The translations under genes were made by a program, and so were the position numbers. From NCBI GenBank assembly GCA_963772675.1, contig CAVYYF010000012.1, forward strand, positions 1 to 64,000: a stretch of 64,000 nucleotides of DNA. The letters run 5' to 3'. The notes beneath the pieces were generated by a model, which saw only the letters and a list, made by a program, of their open reading frames with translations, searched no databases and was not told where the DNA came from. Of the stretch, positions 35,111-43,560 are shown piece after piece; within the stretch, counting starts at the first letter, position 1, and each line of letters starts with the position of its first letter. The stretch is from JAKAGZ01 sp963772675 (GTDB lineage Bacteria > Bacteroidota > Ignavibacteria > Ignavibacteriales > Ignavibacteriaceae).

Positions 35111-36589
35111 TTAAACTTGAATTGGTAATGAAATAACGAACGTTGTACCCTGGTCTAACTTACTATTGATTTTAATATCCCCCTGGAAACTTTTAATAAT
35201 TCCGTAGCTGACCCACAGACCCAGCCCGGTTCCTTTTCCTTCTTTTTTAGTTGTAAAAAAAGGTTCAAAAACTTTTGCAATGTTTTGTTCAGCAATTCCC
35301 ATACCAGTATCTGAGAATGTAATGATTACATTCTCGTCCGTTTTATAGGAGCGTGAAATTATGCTGTTATCCTTTTTTTTATTGTTTGGTTCACAAATTG
35401 TATCTACGGCATTTAATAGAATATTAACAAAAACCTGCTGCACCTGATCTGCAACCAGAGGCAGGTTGGGGATTTTTTCTTCGAGATGCATTTCAAAGTT
35501 TATTTGTTTTGCTTTCTTTCCTACCTTTACTATTTCAACAGCTTCGGTGATAATGTGATTAATATCTGTTAATTGAAGCTCATAATTTGAGGGCCTGGAA
35601 AAATCAACAAGATCTCTTATTATTTTTGATATTCTTGTAACCTGGCTCCTTACAAGTCCCAGTTTCTCTTTAACAAATTCATCTTCGGTTGAACGGAGTA
35701 CCACCTGAACAAGAGCAGAAATTGAAGCGAGAGGATTTCCGACTTCATGTGCTACACCTGCTGCTAATGTCCCGATGCTCTCCATTTTTTGAGTGTGTAT
35801 TAACTGTTTTTCCAGCTTTTTTTTTTCGGTAAGGTCTCTATGAATGCCAAAAAATGAAATTACTTTTCCCTCAGAGTTCAGAATAGGGGAAATTAAAAGT
35901 TGTGTAAAGTAAGGCTTGCCGCCTTTCTTTTTGTTTTCAACTTCACCTACCCAAACTTTACCCGAATTGATTGTGTTCCACATCTTTTCCCAGAATCTTT
36001 TCGGGTGTTTTCTACTGCTAAAAACATTCGGGTTATTCCCCAGTAGTTCCTCTTTTGAATATCCACTTGCTTCGACGAAGGCTTTGTTAACGTAAACCAT
36101 TTTGCCTTCAAGGTTGGTGATTTGCAAAGGGTTAACTGTATTCTCTGCGACGGCAAAAAACTTCACGAAGTCTTCTTCAACTTTCTTTTGCGCAGTAATA
36201 TCTCTGGCAAGCGCAAAAGAATACCAGGTTGAGGGATCATCCTGATCACAAAAAGGAGTAAACACTAAGTTAAAGGAAAGAGAAGAATTTTGAACAATTA
36301 TTTGTGTGGGAACATTAACGCTCTTTTTATCTGTCAAACAATTTCTAAATACTTCGGCTATTATATTTCTTTGTGATTCTTCAAATATTTCTAAAAAATC
36401 AGTACCCTCAAGTTCGTCGTTCGACCTTTTTAAATTTTCTGCTGCAGATTTATTTGAATCAAGAATGATTGCTTTATCGGATAAAATAAAACACATCCCC
36501 TGAAAGTTTTCAAAAATGTCAAATCCGAATGTGAAGTTTTTTATTTTTTCTCTGCTCATCCTCTTCAACGAATGATTTAATAATTCCAA
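35111..36589 (-). CDS. PAS-domain sensor histidine kinase
   Basis: Sensor partner of the adjacent NtrC-type regulator, 492 aa. No transmembrane segment is evident, so it is probably cytoplasmic. Two PAS domains are seen (about 25-135 and 140-255; the second with NPLQITNLEGKMVYVN and ASGYSKEELLG). The HisKA box GVAHEVGNPLASI holds the phospho-accepting His, and an ATPase domain carries NILLNAVDT, DTGMGI, FFTTKKEGKGTGLGL. The longest frame starts at TTG 36589; an ATG ten codons later (36559) is an alternative with a poorly spaced ribosome site. Confidence 0.93.
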   Translation of the reverse strand: MELLNHSLKRMSREKIKNFTFGFDIFENFQGMCFILSDKAIILDSNKSAAENLKRSNDELEGTDFLEIFEESQRNIIAEVFRNCLTDKKSVNVPTQIIVQNSSLSFNLVFTPFCDQDDPSTWYSFALARDITAQKKVEEDFVKFFAVAENTVNPLQITNLEGKMVYVNKAFVEASGYSKEELLGNNPNVFSSRKHPKRFWEKMWNTINSGKVWVGEVENKKKGGKPYFTQLLISPILNSEGKVISFFGIHRDLTEKKKLEKQLIHTQKMESIGTLAAGVAHEVGNPLASISALVQVVLRSTEDEFVKEKLGLVRSQVTRISKIIRDLVDFSRPSNYELQLTDINHIITEAVEIVKVGKKAKQINFEMHLEEKIPNLPLVADQVQQVFVNILLNAVDTICEPNNKKKDNSIISRSYKTDENVIITFSDTGMGIAEQNIAKVFEPFFTTKKEGKGTGLGLWVSYGIIKSFQGDIKINSKLDQGTTFVISLPIQV

Positions 36590-36899
36590 TTAATAATATT
36601 TCCTAATATCAATGAGTTTCAATTGATTATATAAAATAATGCCAAAGACAAAATTCTAACTGGTAAAAATGTTTTATTGATTGTCTATTTTCAAAATTAT
36701 TTAATCAGATACTTTGAATAATAAGACTTAATCTACATAAAATTCTCATAACTAAGAATCCAAATTAAACAAATTTCAATGTAGAGAATAATTTCTTGCA
36801 AATATTTTGAGAAACTTCAAAAAATGCCGGGATAAAAGATAATCATTTGAACAAATTTTGGAATAAAGATTGTAGCGGAAAAAGAGGATAAAGAAATTT

Positions 36900-37074
36900 A
36901 TCTGCAGGACTGCAAGGGGTAGCCGAAAGGCTAAAGGTGTAGTTCCTGTCGGTTCCAGCGAAAATTTTCTCAACCGACTTGCTGAACCCTCATATACCAG
37001 GTTGAGAACTTTCCTTAAGACCTACCTAGACACGGTGCGAACTTAGGCTACCACACCGTGTCTTTTTATTTTTA
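36900..37074 (+). ncRNA. Candidate structured non-coding RNA of unknown class
   Basis: No open frame fits, but the segment is far more GC-rich and structured than its surroundings. A GNRA-type hairpin AGCC-GAAA-GGCT lies at 36921-36932, flanked by CAGGA (36905) and TCCTG (36944). GTCGGTT (36948-36954) can pair with AACCGAC (36972-36978); alternatively TTCTCAACC (36967-36975) can pair with GGTTGAGAA (37000-37008). The two pairings exclude each other. GGTAGCC (36918-36924) matches GGCTACC (37046-37052) in the terminator loop. It ends in a strong terminator. I could not match it to tmRNA, SRP RNA, RNase P or 6S RNA; the 5' end is a guess. Confidence 0.6.
37028..37074 (+). terminator. Intrinsic terminator of the candidate ncRNA
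   Basis: A perfect ten-base stem (AGACACGGTG with CACCGTGTCT) around a 16-base loop, followed by TTTTTATTTTT on the + strand. The T-tract fixes the transcript as + strand, opposite to the neighbouring kinase and lipoprotein genes. Confidence 0.85.
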
Positions 37075-37190
37075 AATGAGTATTTAGCGCAAATAACTGT
37101 TCAGGAGTTATCCGTTACAATAGATAACAAATTATTTTTGGAAAAATACAATCTCCGATCTTTTATTTATTAAAAAAGTTAGGCAGCAAC

Positions 37191-37694
37191 TCAATTGACT
37201 GAACGTCTCCATGTCAGGGAGTCTACTTCCCAGCCGGTTGGCCGATAGGTTAGATGGGCTCGAAAAAGATCCTGAGAGATTCCGACAAAATCAGCAACGT
37301 CCAAAGTGGCACGATCGCCTTGTAGAATCGGCTGGGTCATTGCAAATAGCCGGCCGTTGGTGCCTGTCTGTTTATCCGATACAGGGGGAATCTGACAGTA
37401 AGAATACTTTTTCACAGGTGGTAATGCATTCACGAACCGTATTATTAAGGCATCTTTTGGATCATGAAGATCGATGAAGACACCTGACGAATCTGTGTGT
37501 CCGACAGCTAGGAAATACACCACAGAATGCCCCAAAGTATCTAAAGTTACATACGCAGCAATTCGATTACGGGCAACAGTCTCAAGAATATTGATCTCAA
37601 CCGAAGGCTCCGGGGATGTTGGAGAATCTTTACATCCCCAGAATAGGATTACTACTCCTACAATGATGAAATACAGTCTTATATAATACCACAT
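37191..37694 (-). CDS. Hypothetical lipoprotein with Ser/Pro linker
   Basis: A 167-aa protein I do not recognise. A signal with lipobox ILFWGC (Cys21) is followed by the KDSPTSPEPS linker frequent in lipoproteins of this phylum. The mature part looks beta-rich (YVTLDTLGHSVVYFLAVGH, and paired strands to the end) and could be a small FxLD/immunoglobulin-like surface domain. The gene is visibly more GC-rich than its neighbours, with codons such as CGG, GCC and CTG, hinting at transfer. It is isolated, next to the ncRNA. Confidence 0.7.
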   Translation of the reverse strand: MWYYIRLYFIIVGVVILFWGCKDSPTSPEPSVEINILETVARNRIAAYVTLDTLGHSVVYFLAVGHTDSSGVFIDLHDPKDALIIRFVNALPPVKKYSYCQIPPVSDKQTGTNGRLFAMTQPILQGDRATLDVADFVGISQDLFRAHLTYRPTGWEVDSLTWRRSVN

Positions 37695-38039
37695 CTGTGC
37701 ATTAAAGCCTATCTATTAATTATACTAAATTGACGGTCTCAATTCGACAAATATTCACGAATTATTTTCTAATTTATAAACCGCTTTATTTTTTAATTTA
37801 ATTTTTAAGGAACTATTCTTTCATTGTTATTTAACATATCTGGTAAACTTTTTTATAGAAAATATTGCTTAAGTAGATTCTCATATATCATATGCTTATT
37901 ATTATGTTTCATTAAGATATTCGTAAGCTCCCCTCAAAGAATTGAAACAAAGCTATTATTTTATAACGAAATTTTCCTTAACATCCGAAAAATTTCGTGC
38001 AAAATCGATAGTATTTTGTAGTGTGATCTTTATTAAAAG
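37695..38039. other. Intergenic region without recognised content
   Basis: About 345 AT-rich bases between the lipoprotein start and the stop of the aspartate-semialdehyde dehydrogenase gene. Open frames here are short and lack family features. No hairpin terminator or repeat stands out. Confidence 0.4.
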
Positions 38040-39089
38040 CTATTTTATATATCCGTCCTCAACCATCATTTCTGCGCAAAGGATAGCTCCTCCAGCAGCG
38101 CCTCTGACAGTGTTGTGTGAAAGGACAACAAACTTGTAATCGAAGAGCGAATCCTTTCTTAAACGGCCAATGGAAACAGCCATCCCTTTATCTATGTTGC
38201 GGTGAGTCTTTGGCTGCGGATATTTGGGATCATCAAAATAATGAATTGGCTTTGCCGGGGCAGTGGGGAGATTCCTTTTCTGCGGCACACCCTGGAAATT
38301 TTCCCACGCTTTTATAATTTCTTCAGTTGTTGCTTTCTTCTTTAATTTCACCTGCACACATTCAGTGTGTCCATCCATTACAGCAACACGGTTGCACTGC
38401 GCACTGATCTTGATTTTTGTATTGTAAATTTTCCCTGATTTATAGTCACCAAGAATTTTTAAAGGTTCTGTTTCAACTTTATCTTCTTCTCCCGATATAA
38501 ACGGTATAACATTATCAATAATATCCAGACTCGAAACACCGGGATATCCCGCACCTGATAATGCCTGCATAGTTACAACGTTAACCGCCTCCAGTCCGAA
38601 TTTATCGTGCAGAGGTTTTAATGCTAACACCAGACCTATCGTTGAGCAATTAGGATTGGTAACAATACATCCCTTACCAAATTTTTGTGTTTTAATTATT
38701 TCAAGATGCTCGTGATTAATTTCAGGAACAAGTAACGGAACGTCCTTATCCATCCTGTGATTTTTAGAATTGGATACAACAATATAGCCTGCATTTGCAA
38801 ATGCTAATTCAATCTCTCCCGCAACACTTGAATCCAGTCCGGAGAAAGCAATTTGACAGTTTAAATCAGGTACGCAATCTTTTATTGTCATATCTGCTAT
38901 CTTTTGTGGAATGGGGGTCGTCAAAATCCAGTTTACAGCATCTTTATATTTTTTACCCGCTGATCTTTCTGATGCTGCAATTTCAGTTATTTCAAACCAC
39001 GGATGATCTGAAAGCAACGCAATAAATTTTTGTCCCACACTACCTGTAGCTCCTAATACCCCGACTGATATCTTTTTCTCTAATGACAT
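38040..39089 (-). CDS. asd: Aspartate-semialdehyde dehydrogenase
   Basis: Reduces aspartyl phosphate to aspartate semialdehyde with NADPH, on the path to lysine/diaminopimelate, threonine and methionine. The 349-aa protein has the nucleotide motif GATGSVGQKF (14-23), the catalytic cysteine in VTNPNCSTIG, and a C-terminal HNTVRGAAGGAILCAEMM. Residue pattern and length fit the archaeal/fungal-type branch of ASADH also used by this phylum. A single gene, with no diaminopimelate-pathway neighbours. Confidence 0.93.
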   Translation of the reverse strand: MSLEKKISVGVLGATGSVGQKFIALLSDHPWFEITEIAASERSAGKKYKDAVNWILTTPIPQKIADMTIKDCVPDLNCQIAFSGLDSSVAGEIELAFANAGYIVVSNSKNHRMDKDVPLLVPEINHEHLEIIKTQKFGKGCIVTNPNCSTIGLVLALKPLHDKFGLEAVNVVTMQALSGAGYPGVSSLDIIDNVIPFISGEEDKVETEPLKILGDYKSGKIYNTKIKISAQCNRVAVMDGHTECVQVKLKKKATTEEIIKAWENFQGVPQKRNLPTAPAKPIHYFDDPKYPQPKTHRNIDKGMAVSIGRLRKDSLFDYKFVVLSHNTVRGAAGGAILCAEMMVEDGYIK

Positions 39090-39245
39090 TTTTTAATAAT
39101 GTTAAAGTTAATAAAATTCCACTTACTGCTTAAAAAACTTGTCTGTTTGATTTAGCATATGAAAAACTGGTTCAAAAATAAGTAATTCATTTGAACAATA
39201 AAATTCTTAATTTTAAAATCATAGTAAAAATTTCCTGAGGTACAT

Positions 39246-40007
39246 ATGCTTTTAAGTTTGGTTCAATATGATCCTGCGTGGGAAGATAAGGAAAGGAACA
39301 AGCAAAAATTATGCTGGCTGCTGGAGAATAATTTTAAAGAGTCTGATCTTATGATCTTTCCTGAAATGACTCTTACAGGGTTTACGATGCATTCCTCAAA
39401 ATTTGCAGAGCCAACAGATGGGGAAAGCTTTGAATACTTTTCATCGCTGGCGACAACTTACAAGAGTGGAATTATTGCCGGTATGATCGAGGAAGATAAA
39501 GGAAATTATTATAACACACTTTTACATATTGATAAAAAAGGGAAACTAGTAGTAAAGTATAGAAAGGTTCATCCGTTTTCATATTCAACTGAAGATAAGC
39601 ATTACAAAAGAGGGGAGAAACCAGTCATTACAAATGCGGATGGATGGAATGTCGGGTTGTCAATCTGCTATGACCTTCGTTTTCCTGAATTGTACAGACA
39701 ATATGGTAAAGAGCGAAGCGAGCTTATTATAAATATTGCTAATTGGCCTGTTACCCGTATTGAGCACTGGAAAACTCTCGTTCGGGCCCGCGCCATCGAA
39801 AATCAGTGTTATTTTGTAGGTGTAAACAGAGTCGGCAAGGATCCAAAGCTTGAATATAATGGGTTTTGCTGTGTTATTGATCCTATGGGTAATGAAGTAG
39901 TTACAGGCTATGATGAAGAAAAGATATTAATGGCAGAAGTCAATAAAGACATAATTAATGATGTAAGAAAAAGGCTGCCGTTTCTTGATGACATTTTTCT
40001 TATCTAA
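39246..40007 (+). CDS. Nitrilase-family amidase (omega-amidase/carbon-nitrogen hydrolase)
   Basis: Cytoplasmic C-N hydrolase, 253 aa. The catalytic Glu is in IFPEMTLTGF, the Lys in YRKVHPFSY and the Cys in SICYDLRFPELYR, forming the Glu-Lys-Cys triad. CYDLRFPE and the WPxxRxxHWxxLxxARAIENQ-type segment (NWPVTRIEHWKTLVRARAIE) are typical of the omega-amidase/Nit2 branch, which hydrolyses alpha-ketoglutaramate in methionine and glutamine salvage. CTGAGG precedes the ATG. A deaminated-glutathione amidase role is an alternative. Confidence 0.9.
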   Translation: MLLSLVQYDPAWEDKERNKQKLCWLLENNFKESDLMIFPEMTLTGFTMHSSKFAEPTDGESFEYFSSLATTYKSGIIAGMIEEDKGNYYNTLLHIDKKGKLVVKYRKVHPFSYSTEDKHYKRGEKPVITNADGWNVGLSICYDLRFPELYRQYGKERSELIINIANWPVTRIEHWKTLVRARAIENQCYFVGVNRVGKDPKLEYNGFCCVIDPMGNEVVTGYDEEKILMAEVNKDIINDVRKRLPFLDDIFLI

Positions 40008-40038
40008 AAAAATATTATTTTTGAATTGCTTATTAATT

Positions 40039-40110
40039 ACAGGTGATGGAGTTCACCTGCATTCCTTTTTACAAGGGAAATAACTGCCTATGGCTGATGA
40101 CTCCTATCTG
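40039..40110 (+). promoter_or_regulatory. Fluoride (crcB) riboswitch
   Basis: The segment shows the conserved parts of the crcB motif in order: AGGTGATGGAGTTCACCT (first stem and loop), AACTGCC, then GGCTGATGACTCCTA. It ends 43 bases before the start of a CrcB fluoride channel gene. In known examples fluoride binding turns on expression of the downstream exporter. Confidence 0.93.
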
Positions 40111-40152
40111 GAAAAATTTATAGTTTAAAATAAATAGATAGGAGAATTTTAA

Positions 40153-40536
40153 GTGATCAATTACATCCTTGTAGCAGCCGGCGCGGCAATTGGGGGGGCT
40201 CTTCGATACTGGTTGACTGATGTTGCTCATAAAATTATACAAACTACCTTCCCGATTGGTACATTAGCGGTAAATGTTATCGGAAGTTTCATCTTGGGAA
40301 TATTGGTTTATTATTTAGATGCAAATGAATTACTTTCTTCCTATATGAAAGTTCTTTTGATGATTGGCTTTTGCGGTGGATTCACAACATTTTCAACTTT
40401 TTCTTTTGAAACAATGGAGTTGTTTAGAAATTCAGAATATATACTCGGTATTGGAAATATTTTACTGAATATATTTTTGACTCTCGCCGCTCTTGTTCTG
40501 GCAATCATTATAGCAAAAGCATTAACAAGAGGTTAA
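40153..40536 (+). CDS. crcB: Fluoride channel CrcB/Fluc
   Basis: Small dual-topology fluoride exporter of the inner membrane, 127 aa, four hydrophobic helices. It starts GTG (40153) after AGGAG. Seen: GAAIGGALRYWL, TLAVNVIGSFILG with the conserved Asn, and GFCGGFTTFSTFSFE containing the Phe-rich pore motif and Thr/Ser track. Function is strongly supported by the fluoride riboswitch just upstream and by the DUF190 gene two bases downstream. Confidence 0.95.
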   Translation: MINYILVAAGAAIGGALRYWLTDVAHKIIQTTFPIGTLAVNVIGSFILGILVYYLDANELLSSYMKVLLMIGFCGGFTTFSTFSFETMELFRNSEYILGIGNILLNIFLTLAALVLAIIIAKALTRG

Positions 40537-40537
40537 C

Positions 40538-40891
40538 ATGCAAATAAAAGGTGAAGCAAAATTAGTAAGAATTTTTGTCGGCGAAAGTGATCTGATAAAT
40601 AAAGCACCGGTTTATGAAAGAATTGTGCTGGAGGCAAGGAAAGCTGAGCTTGCCGGCGCTACTGTGTTCAAAGGAATAATGGGATACGGAGGAAGAAGCA
40701 GAATTCATACTACAAAAGTATTAAGGCTTTCAGAGGATCTCCCGCTTGTTATAGAAATAGTTGATGAAGTAGAAAAGATAGAAAAATTTATTCCTGTAAT
40801 TGATGATATTTTTGAGAAAGCAGATTGCGGTGGACTGATAACGATGGAGAAGGTAGAAATATTAAAATATAAAGCAAACAAAAATGCGTGA
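40538..40891 (+). CDS. DUF190 (PII-like) protein, fluoride-operon partner
   Basis: A 117-aa cytoplasmic protein of the DUF190 family, which has a PII-like ferredoxin fold. Seen: LVRIFVGESDLINKAPVYE, ARKAELAGATVFKGIMGYG and the C-terminal GLITMEKVEI. It starts two bases after crcB, behind GAGG. DUF190 genes often accompany crcB, so a part in fluoride export or its sensing is likely, but the molecular job is not established. Confidence 0.9.
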   Translation: MQIKGEAKLVRIFVGESDLINKAPVYERIVLEARKAELAGATVFKGIMGYGGRSRIHTTKVLRLSEDLPLVIEIVDEVEKIEKFIPVIDDIFEKADCGGLITMEKVEILKYKANKNA

Positions 40892-40911
40892 TCATAGGAT
40901 GACCACGCATT
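40883..40911. terminator. Terminator between DUF190 and aquaporin genes
   Basis: An eight-base stem (AATGCGTG with CACGCATT) between convergent genes. On the - strand it is followed by a T-rich tract (TTTTGTTTGCTTT), so it should end aquaporin transcripts; it overlaps the last codons of DUF190. Confidence 0.7.
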
Positions 40912-40922
40912 AGATTGCAAAA

Positions 40923-41546
40923 CTATTTAGCTTCTTCAGGATTCAGATATTTATAAACAATAGCTGCCAGAGCGCCGCCTCCGAAACATCCAATAAAATA
41001 TATATAAAATGTGCTCAAGCTTGTTCCACCTTCTAAAGCATCCATCAATTGAGGACCGAGTGCAACAGCAGGATTAAAAGCTCCCCCGGTAATACTTCCG
41101 ACTGAAAAGATTCCTGCTAAAATTGTGAATCCGATAGCCAGTCCATAAATATAATTCCCTTTTAATTTGCCGGTCGTTGTCACGGCCAGAACAACCGAAC
41201 AAAGAGCGAATGTAAAGAGGAGTTCAAGAATAATGGATTTCCAAATTTCCACACCTATAGCCGGGGCAGGAGAGAAAGTTCTTTCCTGAACAAGGTAAAA
41301 AATAAGTGCGGCAGCAAATGCGCCAAGCACCTGAAAAATCATATAGCCTGCTACATTCTTTGATTTAATTTTGCCACGTATCCATACTGCAAGTGTAACT
41401 GCCGGATTATAATGGGCTCCGGAAATATGTTCTCCCATGTAAACCATTACCATTACCATTACTCCGATAGCTATCGGGTTGCCGCTGAATCCTACTGCAA
41501 GAACCCAAAACATTGTTCCGATGAATTCCATCAGATATTGTCTCAT
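40923..41546 (-). CDS. Aquaporin/MIP-family channel with altered second NPA box
   Basis: Six-helix channel for water or small neutral solutes, 207 aa from ATG 41546, chosen because AGGAGG lies four bases upstream (a TTG frame start is five codons earlier). The first half-helix is GAHYNPAVTL as usual. The second is GGAFNPAVALGP: the Arg that normally follows NPA and forms the selectivity filter is Val. Loss of that Arg usually widens or changes the filter, so solute range may differ from AqpZ. Single gene, convergent with the fluoride unit. Confidence 0.9.
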   Translation of the reverse strand: MRQYLMEFIGTMFWVLAVGFSGNPIAIGVMVMVMVYMGEHISGAHYNPAVTLAVWIRGKIKSKNVAGYMIFQVLGAFAAALIFYLVQERTFSPAPAIGVEIWKSIILELLFTFALCSVVLAVTTTGKLKGNYIYGLAIGFTILAGIFSVGSITGGAFNPAVALGPQLMDALEGGTSLSTFYIYFIGCFGGGALAAIVYKYLNPEEAK

Positions 41547-41706
41547 TTTGCCTCCTGGCAAATTATAAAAGGAAAGTTTTTGAACTATTTAACATATTAG
41601 TTAAGTTTTGTCACTAACTAATTCATTTATTATCCATAACATAAAAAGATAGTTTAAATCGGTCAATAAAAAAATGATAATAAATAATTAAAAATATGAG
41701 GCCTGA

Positions 41707-42111
41707 ATGTTCTCGATTTATAAGAAAATAAATTTTTACGATTGTGATCCTGCCGGTATTTTATTTTTTGCCCGTGTTTATGAATTGTGCCACGCCTGTT
41801 ATGAAGAAATGATCGATAGTTTTAAGCTTGAAGAAGATTACTGGTCAAATGATAATTATGTTGTTCCGATTATTCATAGTGAGGCAAAATACAGAAACCC
41901 CCTCACTTATGGGCAGACAGCTAGTATTGAAGTGAAAGTCACCAGCCTGAAAACTTCGTCATTTGAATTGCAATATGAATGTAAGAATGAAAAAGGGGAG
42001 CTTTGCACCGAGGTAAAAACTGTTCACGTCTTGATCGATAAAAATACCTGGAAGAAAAAACCATTGACAGAAGAAATTAAGAAAGGTTTAATGAAGCATA
42101 TCTCGGTTTAA
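41707..42111 (+). CDS. Hotdog-fold acyl-CoA thioesterase, probable DHNA-CoA hydrolase
   Basis: A 134-aa 4-hydroxybenzoyl-CoA thioesterase-type protein. The active-site region is YDCDPAGILFFARVYEL with the catalytic Asp, followed by YRNPLTYGQ and HVLIDKNTWKKKPL. Immediately convergent with menE (adjacent stop codons) at the end of the menaquinone cluster, it most likely hydrolyses 1,4-dihydroxy-2-naphthoyl-CoA to free DHNA before prenylation. This role is inferred from position and family. GAGG precedes the ATG. Confidence 0.82.
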   Translation: MFSIYKKINFYDCDPAGILFFARVYELCHACYEEMIDSFKLEEDYWSNDNYVVPIIHSEAKYRNPLTYGQTASIEVKVTSLKTSSFELQYECKNEKGELCTEVKTVHVLIDKNTWKKKPLTEEIKKGLMKHISV

Positions 42112-43557
42112 TCAATCTTTAAACAAGGCGATTACTTTTTCTTTTTCAACTTTCCCAAGCGATGTTTTGGGAATATTTTCAACAAAGAGGACCTTTTTCG
42201 GCACTTTAAATCCGGCTAATTTTTCTTTCAGGAAGTTTTTAATTCCCACTTCAGATAAGGACTTATTCTCAGGAACAATTACAGCAGCAACGATATGTCC
42301 CCATGTTTTATCTTCGATTCCGAGTACACAACAATCCTTAACATTTTTATGTTGAAGAATTTGCTTCTCAACTTCAAATGGATTAACATTTTCGCCGCCT
42401 GTTACAATCAAGTCAGTCCGGCGGGCCTCGACAAATAGAAACCCATCTTCATCAATGTAACCAATATCACCCGTGAAATAGATACCATTTACTAATTTAT
42501 TTTTAGCTTCATCATCGTTGTTTAAATAACCACTAAATGTGGCATCACTCTTAATAGCTATTTCACCAATGGCATTTGCCGGAAGTTTTTTTTTCTGTTC
42601 ATCTACAATAAAAATTTCATTTGGCGGAATTGCTTTCCCGGAAGATTCCATCTTATTTTTGAAATTCTTTAAAGAATACGCAGCAACAAAAGATGAGGTT
42701 TCACTTGAGCCATAAACCTTGGATATTCTCCATCCAGCATTTATAGCAGATTTGATAAGATCATCATCAACAAACCCACCGCCAATTAAAATATTTCGCA
42801 ACTCTTTTACAGGGTTAATATTTTCATCAATTAATCTTCTTAGCTGAGTTCCGACAAAAGATGCCAGTGTTGGTTTAAAGTTTTGTATGCAGTTTGTAAA
42901 ATCTTTAATATCTGAAGAATCAGGAATTATCATTGAAGCACCGGATAACAGTGTTCGCGTTATAATGGAAAATCCGCCGATATGATAAAATGGAAGACTT
43001 GCAAGCCACCTGTCTTTTGAAGATTGCTGCAAAAACTTATCTCCCGTCTCAAAGCTGCTGATAAGATTTTGGAACGATAGCATCACTCCTTTAGGTGTAC
43101 CAGTAGAGCCTGAAGTGAAAATTACAACTGCAGTTTTACTAGTATCATCCAATGAATTTAAAGAAAAGTCGGTTATACCTGCTTTGTTGAATGGGAAGAT
43201 GATTTGTTTACTAATATTAAATTTGTTCTCTAAATCCTTGTGCAATAATATTTTTTTTAATCCGGCTATTGCTATCAGATTCTCAATTTCCTGATCATTT
43301 AATCTAGTATTAATTGGAACAGGAATGGCATCAATTAGCCATAGGGCCAAAACAAGCACAACAAAATCTTTATTGTTATAGGATATAATTGATACATAAT
43401 CGCCTTTGTTAATTCCGTGTTCAATCAACGAGCGGGCAATTTCAATCATTTGTTTCTGAAGATCGGAATAAGGCAGAGTATTTTCGGTTGTAATAATTGC
43501 GGGAGATTTAGCATTGCTTGTTGCTTTTGATGCTGAATTGATTTCAAGGAAATTCAT
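42112..43557 (-). CDS. menE: o-Succinylbenzoate-CoA ligase
   Basis: Acyl-adenylate-forming enzyme of menaquinone synthesis, 481 aa. The AMP-binding loop is VIFTSGSTGTPKGVM, with YGSSETSS, a TGDIGYIDEDGFLFVEARR hinge and the C-terminal lysine motif KTSLGKVEKEK. It starts three bases after the menC stop. Position in the men cluster distinguishes it from other acyl-CoA synthetases. Confidence 0.93.
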   Translation of the reverse strand: MNFLEINSASKATSNAKSPAIITTENTLPYSDLQKQMIEIARSLIEHGINKGDYVSIISYNNKDFVVLVLALWLIDAIPVPINTRLNDQEIENLIAIAGLKKILLHKDLENKFNISKQIIFPFNKAGITDFSLNSLDDTSKTAVVIFTSGSTGTPKGVMLSFQNLISSFETGDKFLQQSSKDRWLASLPFYHIGGFSIITRTLLSGASMIIPDSSDIKDFTNCIQNFKPTLASFVGTQLRRLIDENINPVKELRNILIGGGFVDDDLIKSAINAGWRISKVYGSSETSSFVAAYSLKNFKNKMESSGKAIPPNEIFIVDEQKKKLPANAIGEIAIKSDATFSGYLNNDDEAKNKLVNGIYFTGDIGYIDEDGFLFVEARRTDLIVTGGENVNPFEVEKQILQHKNVKDCCVLGIEDKTWGHIVAAVIVPENKSLSEVGIKNFLKEKLAGFKVPKKVLFVENIPKTSLGKVEKEKVIALFKD

Positions 43558-43560
43558 TTT

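Noticed and set aside
36900..37074. tmRNA, 4.5S/SRP RNA or RNase P RNA identity for the structured RNA
   Set aside because: None of the conserved core sequences of these RNAs could be found in it.
37211..37686. Two + strand frames of 70-88 codons
   Set aside because: Shadows of the GC-rich lipoprotein gene, which has a lipobox and linker on the - strand.
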